DNA of 41,921 nt from Planctomycetota bacterium (lineage in GTDB: Bacteria > Planctomycetota > UBA1135 > JAKEFM01): NCBI GenBank assembly GCA_022616055.1, contig JAKEFM010000167.1:1-41921 (forward strand), in the 5' to 3' direction. This document shows, one piece after another, positions 8,008-15,082 of the stretch; position 1 is the first letter of the stretch; each line of letters opens with the position of its first letter. The translations under genes and the position numbers were made by a program. The notes beneath the pieces were generated by a model. The model had not been told where the DNA came from, did no database searches, and worked only from the letters and a program-made list of their open reading frames with translations.

Positions 8008-8984
8008 CGGTCGCGGAAGGAGAACGTCCGCGCGACGCCGTCGTGCGCTTTCCCGTCGACCTCGAGGTAGGGGTAGACGAGGAAGTTGACGGGCCCCCCG
8101 GCCTGCTTGGGCTCCAGGGTGAGGTCCCGGCCCCGCGAGAAGACGACGCGGTCGGGCGTGAGCCGGCCGAAGTAGTACTCCCGCATCGCCGGGTCCTTCG
8201 ACGCCTCGGAGATGTCGGTCGGCACCCACCCCTCGGCGGAGCTCTCGAACTCCGCCCAGCAGTGGTAGCCGGCGATCGGCCCCTCGGTCTTGTCCGGCGG
8301 GATGGAGAACCCGATCTCGAAGAGGGCCGGGATCGCGCTCGCCCGCGCGAGCCCGATGAACATCGCGTGGAAGTCGGTGCAGTTCCCCTTCCCGACCTCG
8401 CAGGCGTAGTTGAAGTCCCCGCGCCCCCACCCCTTCCCCGACTTGTCGTAGGTCATCTTCGACAGGACGTGGTCGTAGAGGATCCGGGCCTTCTTCCGCG
8501 GCTCCTCCGCCCCGGCCGCGATCGAGGAGGAGATCTCCTTCGCCTTCCCGTCGAGGGGCACGAGGAGGTCGGGGGCGAGGAGGCGGGGGCGCATCTTGTC
8601 CCGGCCCGGCGCCTTCGCCGCCTGCTGCTCCGTCCGCGTCGCCCCGAACCTCATCGTCACGGCGAACGCCGCGGCCGGCTCCGCCCGCGCGTGGAGGAGG
8701 CGGTTGCCGTACTCCTTCTCGATCGTGAACTCGTGCGGGACGGGGCACTCCACGGTGAGGCCCTCGATCGTCTGGAAGGCGTCGCTCGTCGGGACCGGGA
8801 TCCAGAGATCGGCCCGCTTCGAGCCCGCGGGGAGGTCCTTCACCTCGGCGCGGTAGGTGAACTCGAAGCGCCGCTCCTTCCTCGGCGCCTTCGCCCCCGC
8901 GTCGCGGGGCGCGGAGGGGTCGGGGGACTGGGGAAGGAGGGGGAGGAGGCCGCAGAGGGCGATCGATAGGAGGGGGAGTCGCAA
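8004..8984 (-). CDS. exported transglutaminase-like protein
   Basis: The 326-residue protein has a hydrophobic signal sequence (residues 3-17), a beta-rich domain to about residue 150 (TYRAEVKDLPAG ... LWIPVPTSD) and a transglutaminase-like core. The catalytic triad is visible: C202 in GKGNCTDFHAMF, H241 in GYHCWAEF and D257 in WVPTDISEA. In bacteria such papain-fold proteins are mostly peptidases or of unknown function. It probably acts in the periplasm. The 3' end meets greA tail to tail with a four-base overlap. Palindromes at 9002-9079 lie just upstream of its start. Confidence 0.88.
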   Translation of the reverse strand: MRLPLLSIALCGLLPLLPQSPDPSAPRDAGAKAPRKERRFEFTYRAEVKDLPAGSKRADLWIPVPTSDAFQTIEGLTVECPVPHEFTIEKEYGNRLLHARAEPAAAFAVTMRFGATRTEQQAAKAPGRDKMRPRLLAPDLLVPLDGKAKEISSSIAAGAEEPRKKARILYDHVLSKMTYDKSGKGWGRGDFNYACEVGKGNCTDFHAMFIGLARASAIPALFEIGFSIPPDKTEGPIAGYHCWAEFESSAEGWVPTDISEASKDPAMREYYFGRLTPDRVVFSRGRDLTLEPKQAGGPVNFLVYPYLEVDGKAHDGVARTFSFRDR

Positions 8985-9001
8985 GGGGAAGGTGCTCCTT
9001 G

Positions 9002-9079
9002 CCGCCCGGCCGGGCGGACCGAGGAGTGTCCTCCTCGCCGAGCCGTCCGGGGCAATCGGTAATCCGGATGTCCGGACGG
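9002..9079 (-). terminator. stack of three inverted repeats, terminator- or leader-like
   Basis: Three palindromes follow one another. There is a perfect 16-base palindrome at 9002-9017, a 7-bp stem with a 4-base loop at 9020-9037, and an 8-bp stem (9043-9050 with 9072-9079) around a 21-base loop. They lie between the stop of the neuromedin U-like gene and the start of the transglutaminase gene, both on the minus strand. No U-run follows, so termination could need Rho, or the block could be a leader structure of the transglutaminase mRNA. Confidence 0.35.
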
Positions 9080-9141
9080 CGCCCGGATCGGGGAGGGGAT
9101 CGCCCCCGGACGGCCCGGGCCGCGCGCCCGGAGTCCGATCC

Positions 9142-9957
9142 TCACTTCGGGGGGAGGAGGACCACGGCGACGCGCGCGCCCCAGCCGTCCGGCCCCGAGG
9201 ACGGGCTGTCGAGCCAGTACCGGACTCCGGCCTGGAGGCTCACCCGCTGGCCGCCGATCCGGACGACCTTCGCGGCGAGGACCTGGACCGGGACGAACCA
9301 ATCGTCCTCCCGCCAGAAGTAGGCCGATTCCGCGTTCACCGTGAAAGTCCAGGCCGCCTCCGTCGTGTAGGAGACGAAGGGATCGAGGAGGGTCGCCTCG
9401 GGGTCCAGCCAGAAGTGGTTCACGAGGGCGCCGTAGGTCCAGGGACCCTCCTCCGCGAGCGCGACGCCCGTGGACCCGAGGTTCCACTCCCCCGCGCCCG
9501 CCGAGTTGTCGGTGCTGGTCGGGATCAGGAGCGACGCCCCCGCGCCCCAGATCGCTCCCTCCGGGTCCGAGGGGGAGAAGAAGTAGCTCTGGATCATGTC
9601 CCCCCATTCGCTCTCGTCGAACCAGTACGCGGGGAGGATCGTGCGGGTGATCAGGTTCAGGTCCTCCGTGAGGGGGATCGGAATCACGGGTTCGAGGCTC
9701 AGGCGAGTCCCGTTTCCCGGGAGGTCATCGTCCCAGTCCACCACGATCGGGAGGCTCATGAGATCCGCGACGGGGTTGGCGAGCTGCTTCGCCAGCGCCT
9801 CGTCGCTCATCGTTCTCGCGCCCTCGCTCCCGGGCGACGGCGCCGTGGACGCGCCTTGAGAGGTCAGCGACTCGCCTCGAAGCCCAGGCGGGCGCAACGG
9901 AGACGCGCACGCCAAGGGAAACAGCGCGAGAATGAGAATCGGACGCGGAAGACCCAC
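9142..9957 (-). CDS. neuromedin U-like outer membrane / transporter-type lipoprotein
   Basis: The 271-residue protein has a lipoprotein signal (MGLPRPILILALFPLAC, C17) and a beta-rich body. The order KQLANPVADLMSLP, RLSLEPVIPIPL, NLITRTILP, QSYFFSP, WGAGASLLIPT matches bacterial proteins annotated as neuromedin U or as transporters, which look like small outer membrane beta-barrels of unknown role. The final aromatic-rich strands (SLQAGVRYWLDSP, RVAVVLLPPK) fit a barrel. GTG start with the good ribosome site AAAGGAG. It follows the BMC operon by 95 bases and may or may not share its transcript. There is no evidence that it works with the shell. Confidence 0.72.
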   Translation of the reverse strand: MGLPRPILILALFPLACASPLRPPGLRGESLTSQGASTAPSPGSEGARTMSDEALAKQLANPVADLMSLPIVVDWDDDLPGNGTRLSLEPVIPIPLTEDLNLITRTILPAYWFDESEWGDMIQSYFFSPSDPEGAIWGAGASLLIPTSTDNSAGAGEWNLGSTGVALAEEGPWTYGALVNHFWLDPEATLLDPFVSYTTEAAWTFTVNAESAYFWREDDWFVPVQVLAAKVVRIGGQRVSLQAGVRYWLDSPSSGPDGWGARVAVVLLPPK

Positions 9958-10001
9958 GACTCGCTCCTTTCCGGGAGGAGGCCGAATCGTAGGGGATCGC
10001 C

Positions 10002-10020
10002 CCGGCGGCGCAATCGCCGG
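10002..10020 (-). terminator. hairpin after the BMC operon, possible terminator
   Basis: CCGGCG and CGCCGG form a 6-bp stem around a 7-base loop, about 30 bases beyond the last BMC gene and before the neuromedin U-like gene. No U-run is seen; weak call. Confidence 0.3.
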
Positions 10021-10052
10021 ATTCCCCCGGTCCGCGGCGGGAAGCGGTCCGG

Positions 10053-10364
10053 CTACCCGAGCAGCTCGAGACCGCTCGCCGTCACGCGGTAGACCGTCCG
10101 GCGTCCGCCTTCGATCCGGACGAGATAGGTTCCGTCGGCGAGCGGGAGTCGGAGCGGCTCCTCCGGGGACGGGTCCGCGACCGGCGCGCCGGGGACGACC
10201 TCGGGCGAGAAAGGGGAGGCGCGCCCTCCGGCGTACACGACGGGAATCCCCCTTTCGTGCGCGAGGTCGAGGGCGCCGGGCGTGATCAGCGTCTCCTCGT
10301 CGACGCGGATCGGCTCGCGCCCGATCCAGGCGCGGACGTCCCGCTCCGTGACGAGTCGCTTCAC
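10053..10364 (-). CDS. small BMC-associated protein with EutQ/EutT-like N-terminus
   Basis: The 103-residue protein begins VKRLVTERDVRAWIG and continues DEETLITPGALDLAHERGI. In my memory this resembles the N-terminal segment of EutQ (LITANDIREA ... ITPEAREVAELLGF) and of EutT, a recurring module in microcompartment loci. The cupin or corrinoid domain that normally follows is absent. Instead, after a Pro-rich linker, a short beta-looking tail GTYLVRIEGGRRTVYRV ends the protein. GTG start with ribosome site GGGGAGG, 14 bases after the BMC-T stop, so it is the last gene of the BMC operon. It could be a cargo adaptor or assembly factor; that is inference. The longer upstream reading is a shadow of the BMC-T gene. 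Confidence 0.7.
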   Translation of the reverse strand: MKRLVTERDVRAWIGREPIRVDEETLITPGALDLAHERGIPVVYAGGRASPFSPEVVPGAPVADPSPEEPLRLPLADGTYLVRIEGGRRTVYRVTASGLELLG

Positions 10365-10378
10365 GGGCCCCTCCCCGT

Positions 10379-10963
10379 TCAGCCGAGGTAGCGCGCGAGG
10401 TCGGCGTGGGGGCGCGGGATCACGACGTCGCGGACGAGGAGATGGCGCTCCGAGGCGGCCTTCGCCCCCGCCTCGACCGCCGCCCGCACGTCGGCGACCT
10501 CGCCCGTCAGCGTCACGGTGCACTTCCCCCCGAGGCCATTCGCGAGGCGCAGGCGGATCAGGCGCACGTCCGCGCGCTTCGCGGCGCGGTCCGCCGCGAG
10601 GACCGCCGAGGCGACGGTGAAGGTCTCGATCACCCCGAGGGCGTCGAGGGGCCCCTCGGGCCCGGCGGCGGCGATCGCCGGGCGGACCTCGGCGTGGACG
10701 TCGGGGATGAAGGTCTCGTCGAGGAGGTCCTCCCCCGCCGCCTCCGCGCCCCGGCGCAGCGCGCTGCGGACGTCCTCGACCTCCCCGGTGAAGAGGCTCA
10801 CGTACTTCCCCGGGTGGACCGGCTCGGAGAAGAGCATCTCGACCGAGGCCTCCTTCAGGACGGCGTCCGCGACCTCGATCCCGCGCGCGATCGAGCGGTG
10901 CTCGAGGATCCCGACGCAGGGTCGGGGGCGGACCTTCGCGTCGATCCTCGGGTTCTCGTCCAT
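10379..10963 (-). CDS. BMC-T shell protein, single-disc tandem type
   Basis: Two BMC domains lie in tandem in 194 residues. The first runs about 13-85 (CVGILEHRSIARGIEVADAV, PGKYVSLFTGEVEDVRSAL). The second runs about 105-190 (ALGVIETFTVASAVLAADRA, CTVTLTGEVADVRAAVEAG, ending VIPRPHADLARYLG). Such tandem proteins form trimers that replace a hexamer in a shell facet. The motif VGILEHRSIARGI reads like the BMC-T1 protein of Haliangium ochraceum as I remember it. The start is either ATG 10963 (TGATG overlap with the upstream stop) or GTG 10966. It lies in the BMC operon between the stacked-type trimer and the EutQ-like gene. Confidence 0.9.
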   Translation of the reverse strand: MDENPRIDAKVRPRPCVGILEHRSIARGIEVADAVLKEASVEMLFSEPVHPGKYVSLFTGEVEDVRSALRRGAEAAGEDLLDETFIPDVHAEVRPAIAAAGPEGPLDALGVIETFTVASAVLAADRAAKRADVRLIRLRLANGLGGKCTVTLTGEVADVRAAVEAGAKAASERHLLVRDVVIPRPHADLARYLG

Positions 10964-11601
10964 CACCCCTTCCCCTCGTTCGCCCGTCCCTCGACCGCCT
11001 CGAGGGTCGAGTGGACCGCCCGCGAGGCCTCGTGGATCTGCGACTCGCTCCCCCCGAGGTAGAGGCGCCCCACCGCGCCGAAGGACTGGAGGTCGAGGAG
11101 GCGGATCGGGGAGGTCTTCTCCGCCTCGTTCGCCGCGATCGTCGCGTACCCCGCCGGGTGGACCTCGAGGATGTAGAGGGTCTCCCCCGAGAGGATCATC
11201 TGCCCGAAGCGGGTCCGGTTGATGAGCATCAGCTGGTAGTCGGAGACGTTCGTGATCGTCTCGCTCGTGAGGATCCTCGGCTTCAGGCGCTCCCCCTCCG
11301 ACACGCCGAGGTAGGCGAGGATCTGGCGGCCGGCCTCCCGCACCTCGGACTGCGAGGGGGAGTGGACCTCGAGGAGGCCGAAGGAGCGCTCGACGACCTG
11401 GATCGCCGGCCGGACGTCGGTCTTCTTCAACGCCACGTCCGTGATCCGGTTGATCGCGATCCCGGGGGCGACCTCGACGAAGAGAGCCGCGTCGCCGGTG
11501 ATCGGGAGGTAGCCGCGGGCCGTCGTCGCGACGAAGGCCGTGAACTGCGGCTGCATCGAGTCGAGGAAGACGAAGGTCCGGAGGTCGATCTTCGCGGCCA
11601 T
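10963..11601 (-). CDS. BMC-T shell protein, permuted double-disc type
   Basis: The 212-residue protein begins KIDLRTFVFLDSMQPQF and contains ATTARGYLPI, EVAPGIAINRITDVALK, VVERSFGLLEVH and FGAVGRLYLGGSES. This order, with the BMC fold circularly permuted and two domains fused, resembles the BMC-T2 protein of Haliangium ochraceum as I remember it (LRTYIFLDALQPQ ... EIAPGIAINRVTDAALK). That class stacks two trimers face to face with large, possibly gated pores, thought to pass bulky substrates or cofactors. ATG start, weak ribosome site, 41 bases after the BMC-H stop; the stop overlaps the next gene. Confidence 0.88.
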   Translation of the reverse strand: MAAKIDLRTFVFLDSMQPQFTAFVATTARGYLPITGDAALFVEVAPGIAINRITDVALKKTDVRPAIQVVERSFGLLEVHSPSQSEVREAGRQILAYLGVSEGERLKPRILTSETITNVSDYQLMLINRTRFGQMILSGETLYILEVHPAGYATIAANEAEKTSPIRLLDLQSFGAVGRLYLGGSESQIHEASRAVHSTLEAVEGRANEGKG

Positions 11602-11642
11602 GGATCAGGGGGGGCGGGGGCGCCTCGGGCGCCGCCGCGGCG

Positions 11643-11945
11643 TTACAGAGGCGCCGGCTCGCCGGCGGTCTCGGCGCGGGGGAGGATCTGCTCGACCTCG
11701 GGGTGCGGCCGGGGGATCACGTGGACGGAGACCAGTTCCCCGACGCGCCGGGCGGAGGCGGCCCCCGCGTCGGTCGCGGCCTTCACCGCCCCGACCTCGC
11801 CGCGCACCATGACGGTCACGTAGCCCCCGCCCACCTTCTCGCGGCCGAGCAGCGTCACCTTCGCCGCCTTCACCATGGCGTCGGCCGCCTCGATGGCGCC
11901 GACGAGTCCCTTGGTCTCGATCATGCCGAGCGCGATGTCAGCCAT
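11643..11945 (-). CDS. BMC-H hexameric shell protein (PduA/PduJ-like) 1
   Basis: A single BMC domain of 100 residues: [70 protein letters not shown]. Six copies form the hexagonal tile of a microcompartment facet. The pore loop reads KVGGGY, where PduA has a KIGSG-type loop, suggesting a small polar pore. By eye it is about three quarters identical to the second hexamer gene at 13575-13922. ATG start with ribosome site AGGTGA, 24 bases after the aldehyde dehydrogenase stop, in the same operon. Confidence 0.95.
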   Translation of the reverse strand: MADIALGMIETKGLVGAIEAADAMVKAAKVTLLGREKVGGGYVTVMVRGEVGAVKAATDAGAASARRVGELVSVHVIPRPHPEVEQILPRAETAGEPAPL

Positions 11946-11969
11946 TTCGTGTCACCTGTCGGGGAAGAG

Positions 11970-13571
11970 TCACGGGGCGAGGACGAACGGAGGGTTTCCC
12001 GTCCCCCCCGGTCCCGAGGGGAGGAACTTCCGGGCCGGATGCTCGGGGCTCGCCGCGTAGGACCAGGCCGGCGGCTCCGGGAACGCGGGGACCAGGACGG
12101 GAGGCGCCTTCGCCGGGACGGGCGGAGGCGCGAGGTCCGGAAACGTCTCCGGCACGCTCGTCCCCCACGCCGGTCGCAGCAGCCCGCGGGAGGGATCGTC
12201 GGCCTCCGCGCGACGGCGGGTCTCCCACCAGTCGGCCTTGAGGTAGGCGACCCGCTTCACGGTGATCATGTGGCGGACGGAGATGTTGTCGCTCGTGATG
12301 TTCCCCCCCATCGGCCCGCAGCCGAGGGTCATCGAGGGGTCGAGCGAGGTCGCCCAGCCGACGGCGCCCTCGGAGGTCGGGGCGTTGACGAGGATGCGGC
12401 TCGCGGGCTTCTCGAGCGCGAAGGCGGTGATCACCTCGCGGTCCGTCGAGTGGAGGGCGAGGGTGTGCCCCATCCCGCCGAACTTCAGGACCTCGATGCA
12501 GCGGCGGCAGCCCGCGCGCCACCCGTCCTCCGTGTAGAGGGCGAGGACGGGGGCGAGGATCTCGATCGAGACGGGGAAGTCGTGGCCGACGCCTCCCTGC
12601 TCGGCGAGGAGGACGGTCGTCTCGGGGGCCACCCGGAAGCCCGCCATCGCGGCGATCCGGGCGGCCGGCTGGCCGACGACCTCCGGGTTCATCAGGCGGC
12701 CGCGCCGGACGACCTTCTCGAGGAGTCGCGTCTCCTCCGCGCTGCAGAGGTGCGCCCTCGCCCGCGCGAACTCGGCGAGCGCCGCCTCCCGGATCGGCCG
12801 GTCGAGGATCAGCGCCTGCTCGGAGCAGCAGAGCGTCCCGTAGTCGAAGGTCTGGCTCGTCACGACGCAGCGCGCCGCGTGCTCGAGGTCGGCCGTCCGC
12901 TCGATGAAGCAGGGGACGTTTCCCGGCCCGACCCCGTAGCAGGGCTTCCCGCTCGAGTAGGCGGCCTGGACGAGGCCCGCCCCTCCGGTCGCGAGGATCA
13001 GGTCGACGTCGCGGTGGCGCATCAGGCTCTCGGTCGCCTCGAGGGTGGGCGCCGTCAGCCACCCGACGCACCCCTCGGGCGCGCCCGCGCGGAGCGCCGC
13101 CTCGTAGACGACGCGGCAGGACTCGCCGATGCACCTCGCCGCGCGGGGGTGGGGGGAGACGACGATCGCGTTCCTCCCCTTCAGGGCGATGATCGCCTTG
13201 TAGAGCGCCGTCGAGGTCGGGTTCGTCGTCGGCACGATCGCTGCGACGACCCCCTGGGGAGCGGCGACCTCGAAGAGGCCCGCGCGCTCGTCCCGCCGCA
13301 CGACCCCGACGGTCCGGAAGTCCTTGATCGAGTCCCAGAGGATCCGGGTGCCGAAGCGGTTTTTCAGGACCTTGTGGTCGACCCTCCCGTAGCCGGTCTC
13401 CTCGACGGCGAGCCGCGCGAGGTCGAGAGAGGCCCGCTCCCCGGCCTCCGCCATCGCCGAGCAGACGGCGTCGATCTTCTCCTGGGAGAAGGAGTGGAGC
13501 GCCTCGGCGGCGCGCTTCGCCGCGGCGACGGCATCGCGCACCTCCTGGAGCGCCCGCAGGTCGGCGTCCAC
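11970..13571 (-). CDS. CoA-acylating aldehyde dehydrogenase, probable BMC cargo
   Basis: The 533-residue enzyme belongs to the EutE/PduP/AdhE-N-terminal family, oxidising an aldehyde with NAD and CoA to acyl-CoA. Visible landmarks are SQEKIDAV (29-36), ETGYG (58-62), KNRFG (70-74), PTTNPTSTALYKAI (114-127), VGPGNVP (214-220), the catalytic cysteine in TFDYGTLCCSEQ (C248) and SVRHMITVKRVAY (431-443). The N-terminal helix (residues 4-26) could serve as an encapsulation peptide. From about 446 a Pro-rich tail of some 85 residues extends beyond the family core. GTG start three bases after the upstream shell gene stop and 24 bases before the next shell gene: it is embedded in the shell operon, which makes it the likely lumen enzyme. 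Confidence 0.93.
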   Translation of the reverse strand: MDADLRALQEVRDAVAAAKRAAEALHSFSQEKIDAVCSAMAEAGERASLDLARLAVEETGYGRVDHKVLKNRFGTRILWDSIKDFRTVGVVRRDERAGLFEVAAPQGVVAAIVPTTNPTSTALYKAIIALKGRNAIVVSPHPRAARCIGESCRVVYEAALRAGAPEGCVGWLTAPTLEATESLMRHRDVDLILATGGAGLVQAAYSSGKPCYGVGPGNVPCFIERTADLEHAARCVVTSQTFDYGTLCCSEQALILDRPIREAALAEFARARAHLCSAEETRLLEKVVRRGRLMNPEVVGQPAARIAAMAGFRVAPETTVLLAEQGGVGHDFPVSIEILAPVLALYTEDGWRAGCRRCIEVLKFGGMGHTLALHSTDREVITAFALEKPASRILVNAPTSEGAVGWATSLDPSMTLGCGPMGGNITSDNISVRHMITVKRVAYLKADWWETRRRAEADDPSRGLLRPAWGTSVPETFPDLAPPPVPAKAPPVLVPAFPEPPAWSYAASPEHPARKFLPSGPGGTGNPPFVLAP

Positions 13572-13574
13572 CGC

Positions 13575-13922
13575 CTAGCCCCTTCCCCTTCGGCCGGGCC
13601 GTGCCTTCGGGGGCGGAGGAGCAGGGGGAGCAGGCTCCTCCGGAGGGCGCATCCGGGGCAGGATCGGCTCGACGTCGGGATGCGGTCGGGGGATGACGTG
13701 GACGGCCACCAGCTCTCCGACCCGCCGCGCGGCGGCCGCGCCCGCCTCGACCGAGGCTTTCACGGCCCCGACTTCCCCGCGGACGAACACGGTCGTCAGG
13801 CCTCCTCCTGCGCGTTCCCTCCCGATCAGGACGACCTTCGCCGCCTTGACCATCGCGTCGGCGGCCTCGACGGTCCCGACGAGCCCGCAAGTCTCGACCA
13901 TCCCGAGAGCGACGTTGGGCAT
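13575..13922 (-). CDS. BMC-H hexameric shell protein (PduA/PduJ-like) 2, with Pro/Arg tail
   Basis: A 115-residue BMC-H protein, first gene of the operon. The core (residues 4-89: [20 protein letters not shown] ... [14 protein letters not shown]) is very close to the hexamer at 11643-11945. The pore loop reads RAGGGL instead of KVGGGY. A 25-residue tail follows, rich in proline and then arginine ([16 protein letters not shown], ending RRGRG), absent from the other paralogue. It could face the lumen or the cytosol, bind cargo, or mix with the first paralogue in one hexamer; this is inference. The purine stretch GGAGGGA lies about 17 bases before the ATG, farther than usual. An out-of-frame ATG sits just upstream. 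Confidence 0.93.
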   Translation of the reverse strand: MPNVALGMVETCGLVGTVEAADAMVKAAKVVLIGRERAGGGLTTVFVRGEVGAVKASVEAGAAAARRVGELVAVHVIPRPHPDVEPILPRMRPPEEPAPPAPPPPKARPGRRGRG

Positions 13923-13963
13923 GGGGGGGGCGCATTCTAGATCCCTCCCCCTCCCCCACAAGT

Positions 13964-15082
13964 TCAGGCGAAGGCGTCCTCCGAGAACTCCGGCTCGCGG
14001 CGCGCGAGGGCGTTGAGGGCGAGGCCGAGGGCCCCGGCAGCGGCGATGGTGGAAGAACCGCCGTAGGAGACGAAGGGGAGCGTGAGGCCGGTCGTCGGCA
14101 CGGCGCCGATCGCGACGCCGACGTTGACGAAGAGGTGCGTCCCGAACAGGCAGGCGACGCCGGTCACGAGGAGGCGGTCGAAGGGCTCGCGGAGGGCCGC
14201 GGCGGAGGCGAAGAGGAGGAGGACGAGGGAGCCGTAGAGCCCGATCAGCGCGGCCCCGCCGAGGAAGCCGCTCTCCTCCGCGACGACGGCGAAGACGAAG
14301 TCGTTCGCCCGCTCGGGGAGGAGGTCGAGGCGGTTCTCCGTGCCGGATCCGATTCCTTGCCCGGTGAGCCCTCCGGCCCCGACGGCGACCTTGGAATGGA
14401 AGAGGTGGTAGCCCGCCCCGCGCTTCTGCTCGGCGGTGGGCCTCCCCTGCCCCCACCACGCGGCGACGCGCTCGCGCTGGTAGCCGCGCATGGCGAAGTG
14501 GCCGCCGACCGGGACGGCGAGGAGGCCGAGGGCGAGGAGCAGGGCGAGGTGAGAGCGGCGCGCGCCGCCGGCGTAGAGGATCCCGAGGAGGAGGGGCGCG
14601 AAGACGATCGAGGTCCCGAGGTCGGGCTCGACCGCGACGAGCCCGGCCTGGAGGAGGGCGAGGGCGACCGGGACGACGAGGCCCTCGAGGCTCTCGAGAT
14701 GGCGACGGGCGCAGGCGTACTTCGCCAGGGCGAGGATGAGGCCGAGCTTCGCGAACTCGGAGGGCTGGAGCTTGAACCCTCCCGGGAGGTCGAGCCACCG
14801 CCGGGCGTTGTTCGTCGCGCGCCCGGCGAGGAGGACGGCGAGGAGGCCGAGGAGGGCGACCCCGTAGAAGAGGTAGGCGTGCCGCTTGAAGGACCGGGAC
14901 GGGGCGAGGAAGCAGATCGCGCCGAAGAGGACGGCGAGGGCGAGGCGAAGCACGTGGCCCTGGAGGGAGCCGTCCGCGCCGTGGGCCGTCGCGCTCGCGA
15001 CGAAGATCAGGCCGAAGACCGAGACCCCCGCCGCGAGGGCGAGGATCCGCCGGTCGGCGCGCCGGATGCGCGCGAGGCTCAC
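13964..15082 (-). CDS. rodA: RodA peptidoglycan glycosyltransferase (SEDS family)
   Basis: The 372-residue integral membrane protein has about ten helices and SEDS hallmarks: [29 protein letters not shown] (helix 4-5 region), [31 protein letters not shown] and the C-terminal [17 protein letters not shown]. RodA polymerises glycan strands for cell elongation with PBP2. The GTG start overlaps the PBP2 stop by four bases (GTGA), supporting both the start and obligate pairing. It ends the mreBCD-mrdA-rodA operon, 42 bases before the BMC operon's first gene. The length agrees with the family. Confidence 0.95.
   Translation of the reverse strand: MSLARIRRADRRILALAAGVSVFGLIFVASATAHGADGSLQGHVLRLALAVLFGAICFLAPSRSFKRHAYLFYGVALLGLLAVLLAGRATNNARRWLDLPGGFKLQPSEFAKLGLILALAKYACARRHLESLEGLVVPVALALLQAGLVAVEPDLGTSIVFAPLLLGILYAGGARRSHLALLLALGLLAVPVGGHFAMRGYQRERVAAWWGQGRPTAEQKRGAGYHLFHSKVAVGAGGLTGQGIGSGTENRLDLLPERANDFVFAVVAEESGFLGGAALIGLYGSLVLLLFASAAALREPFDRLLVTGVACLFGTHLFVNVGVAIGAVPTTGLTLPFVSYGGSSTIAAAGALGLALNALARREPEFSEDAFA

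Noticed and set aside
7483..8748. Minus-strand frame covering greA and the transglutaminase region
   Set aside because: It is low-complexity and antisense to greA, which has clear family motifs on the plus strand.
9142..9957. Neuromedin U-like gene as a seventh BMC operon member or a missing pentamer
   Set aside because: It has a lipoprotein signal and beta-barrel-like strands, so it acts outside the cytosol; a hairpin and a 95-base gap separate it from the operon.
10053..10364. EutQ-like small protein as the missing BMC-P vertex pentamer
   Set aside because: It lacks the EutN/CcmL pattern and shows the LVTERDV/LITPGA module instead.
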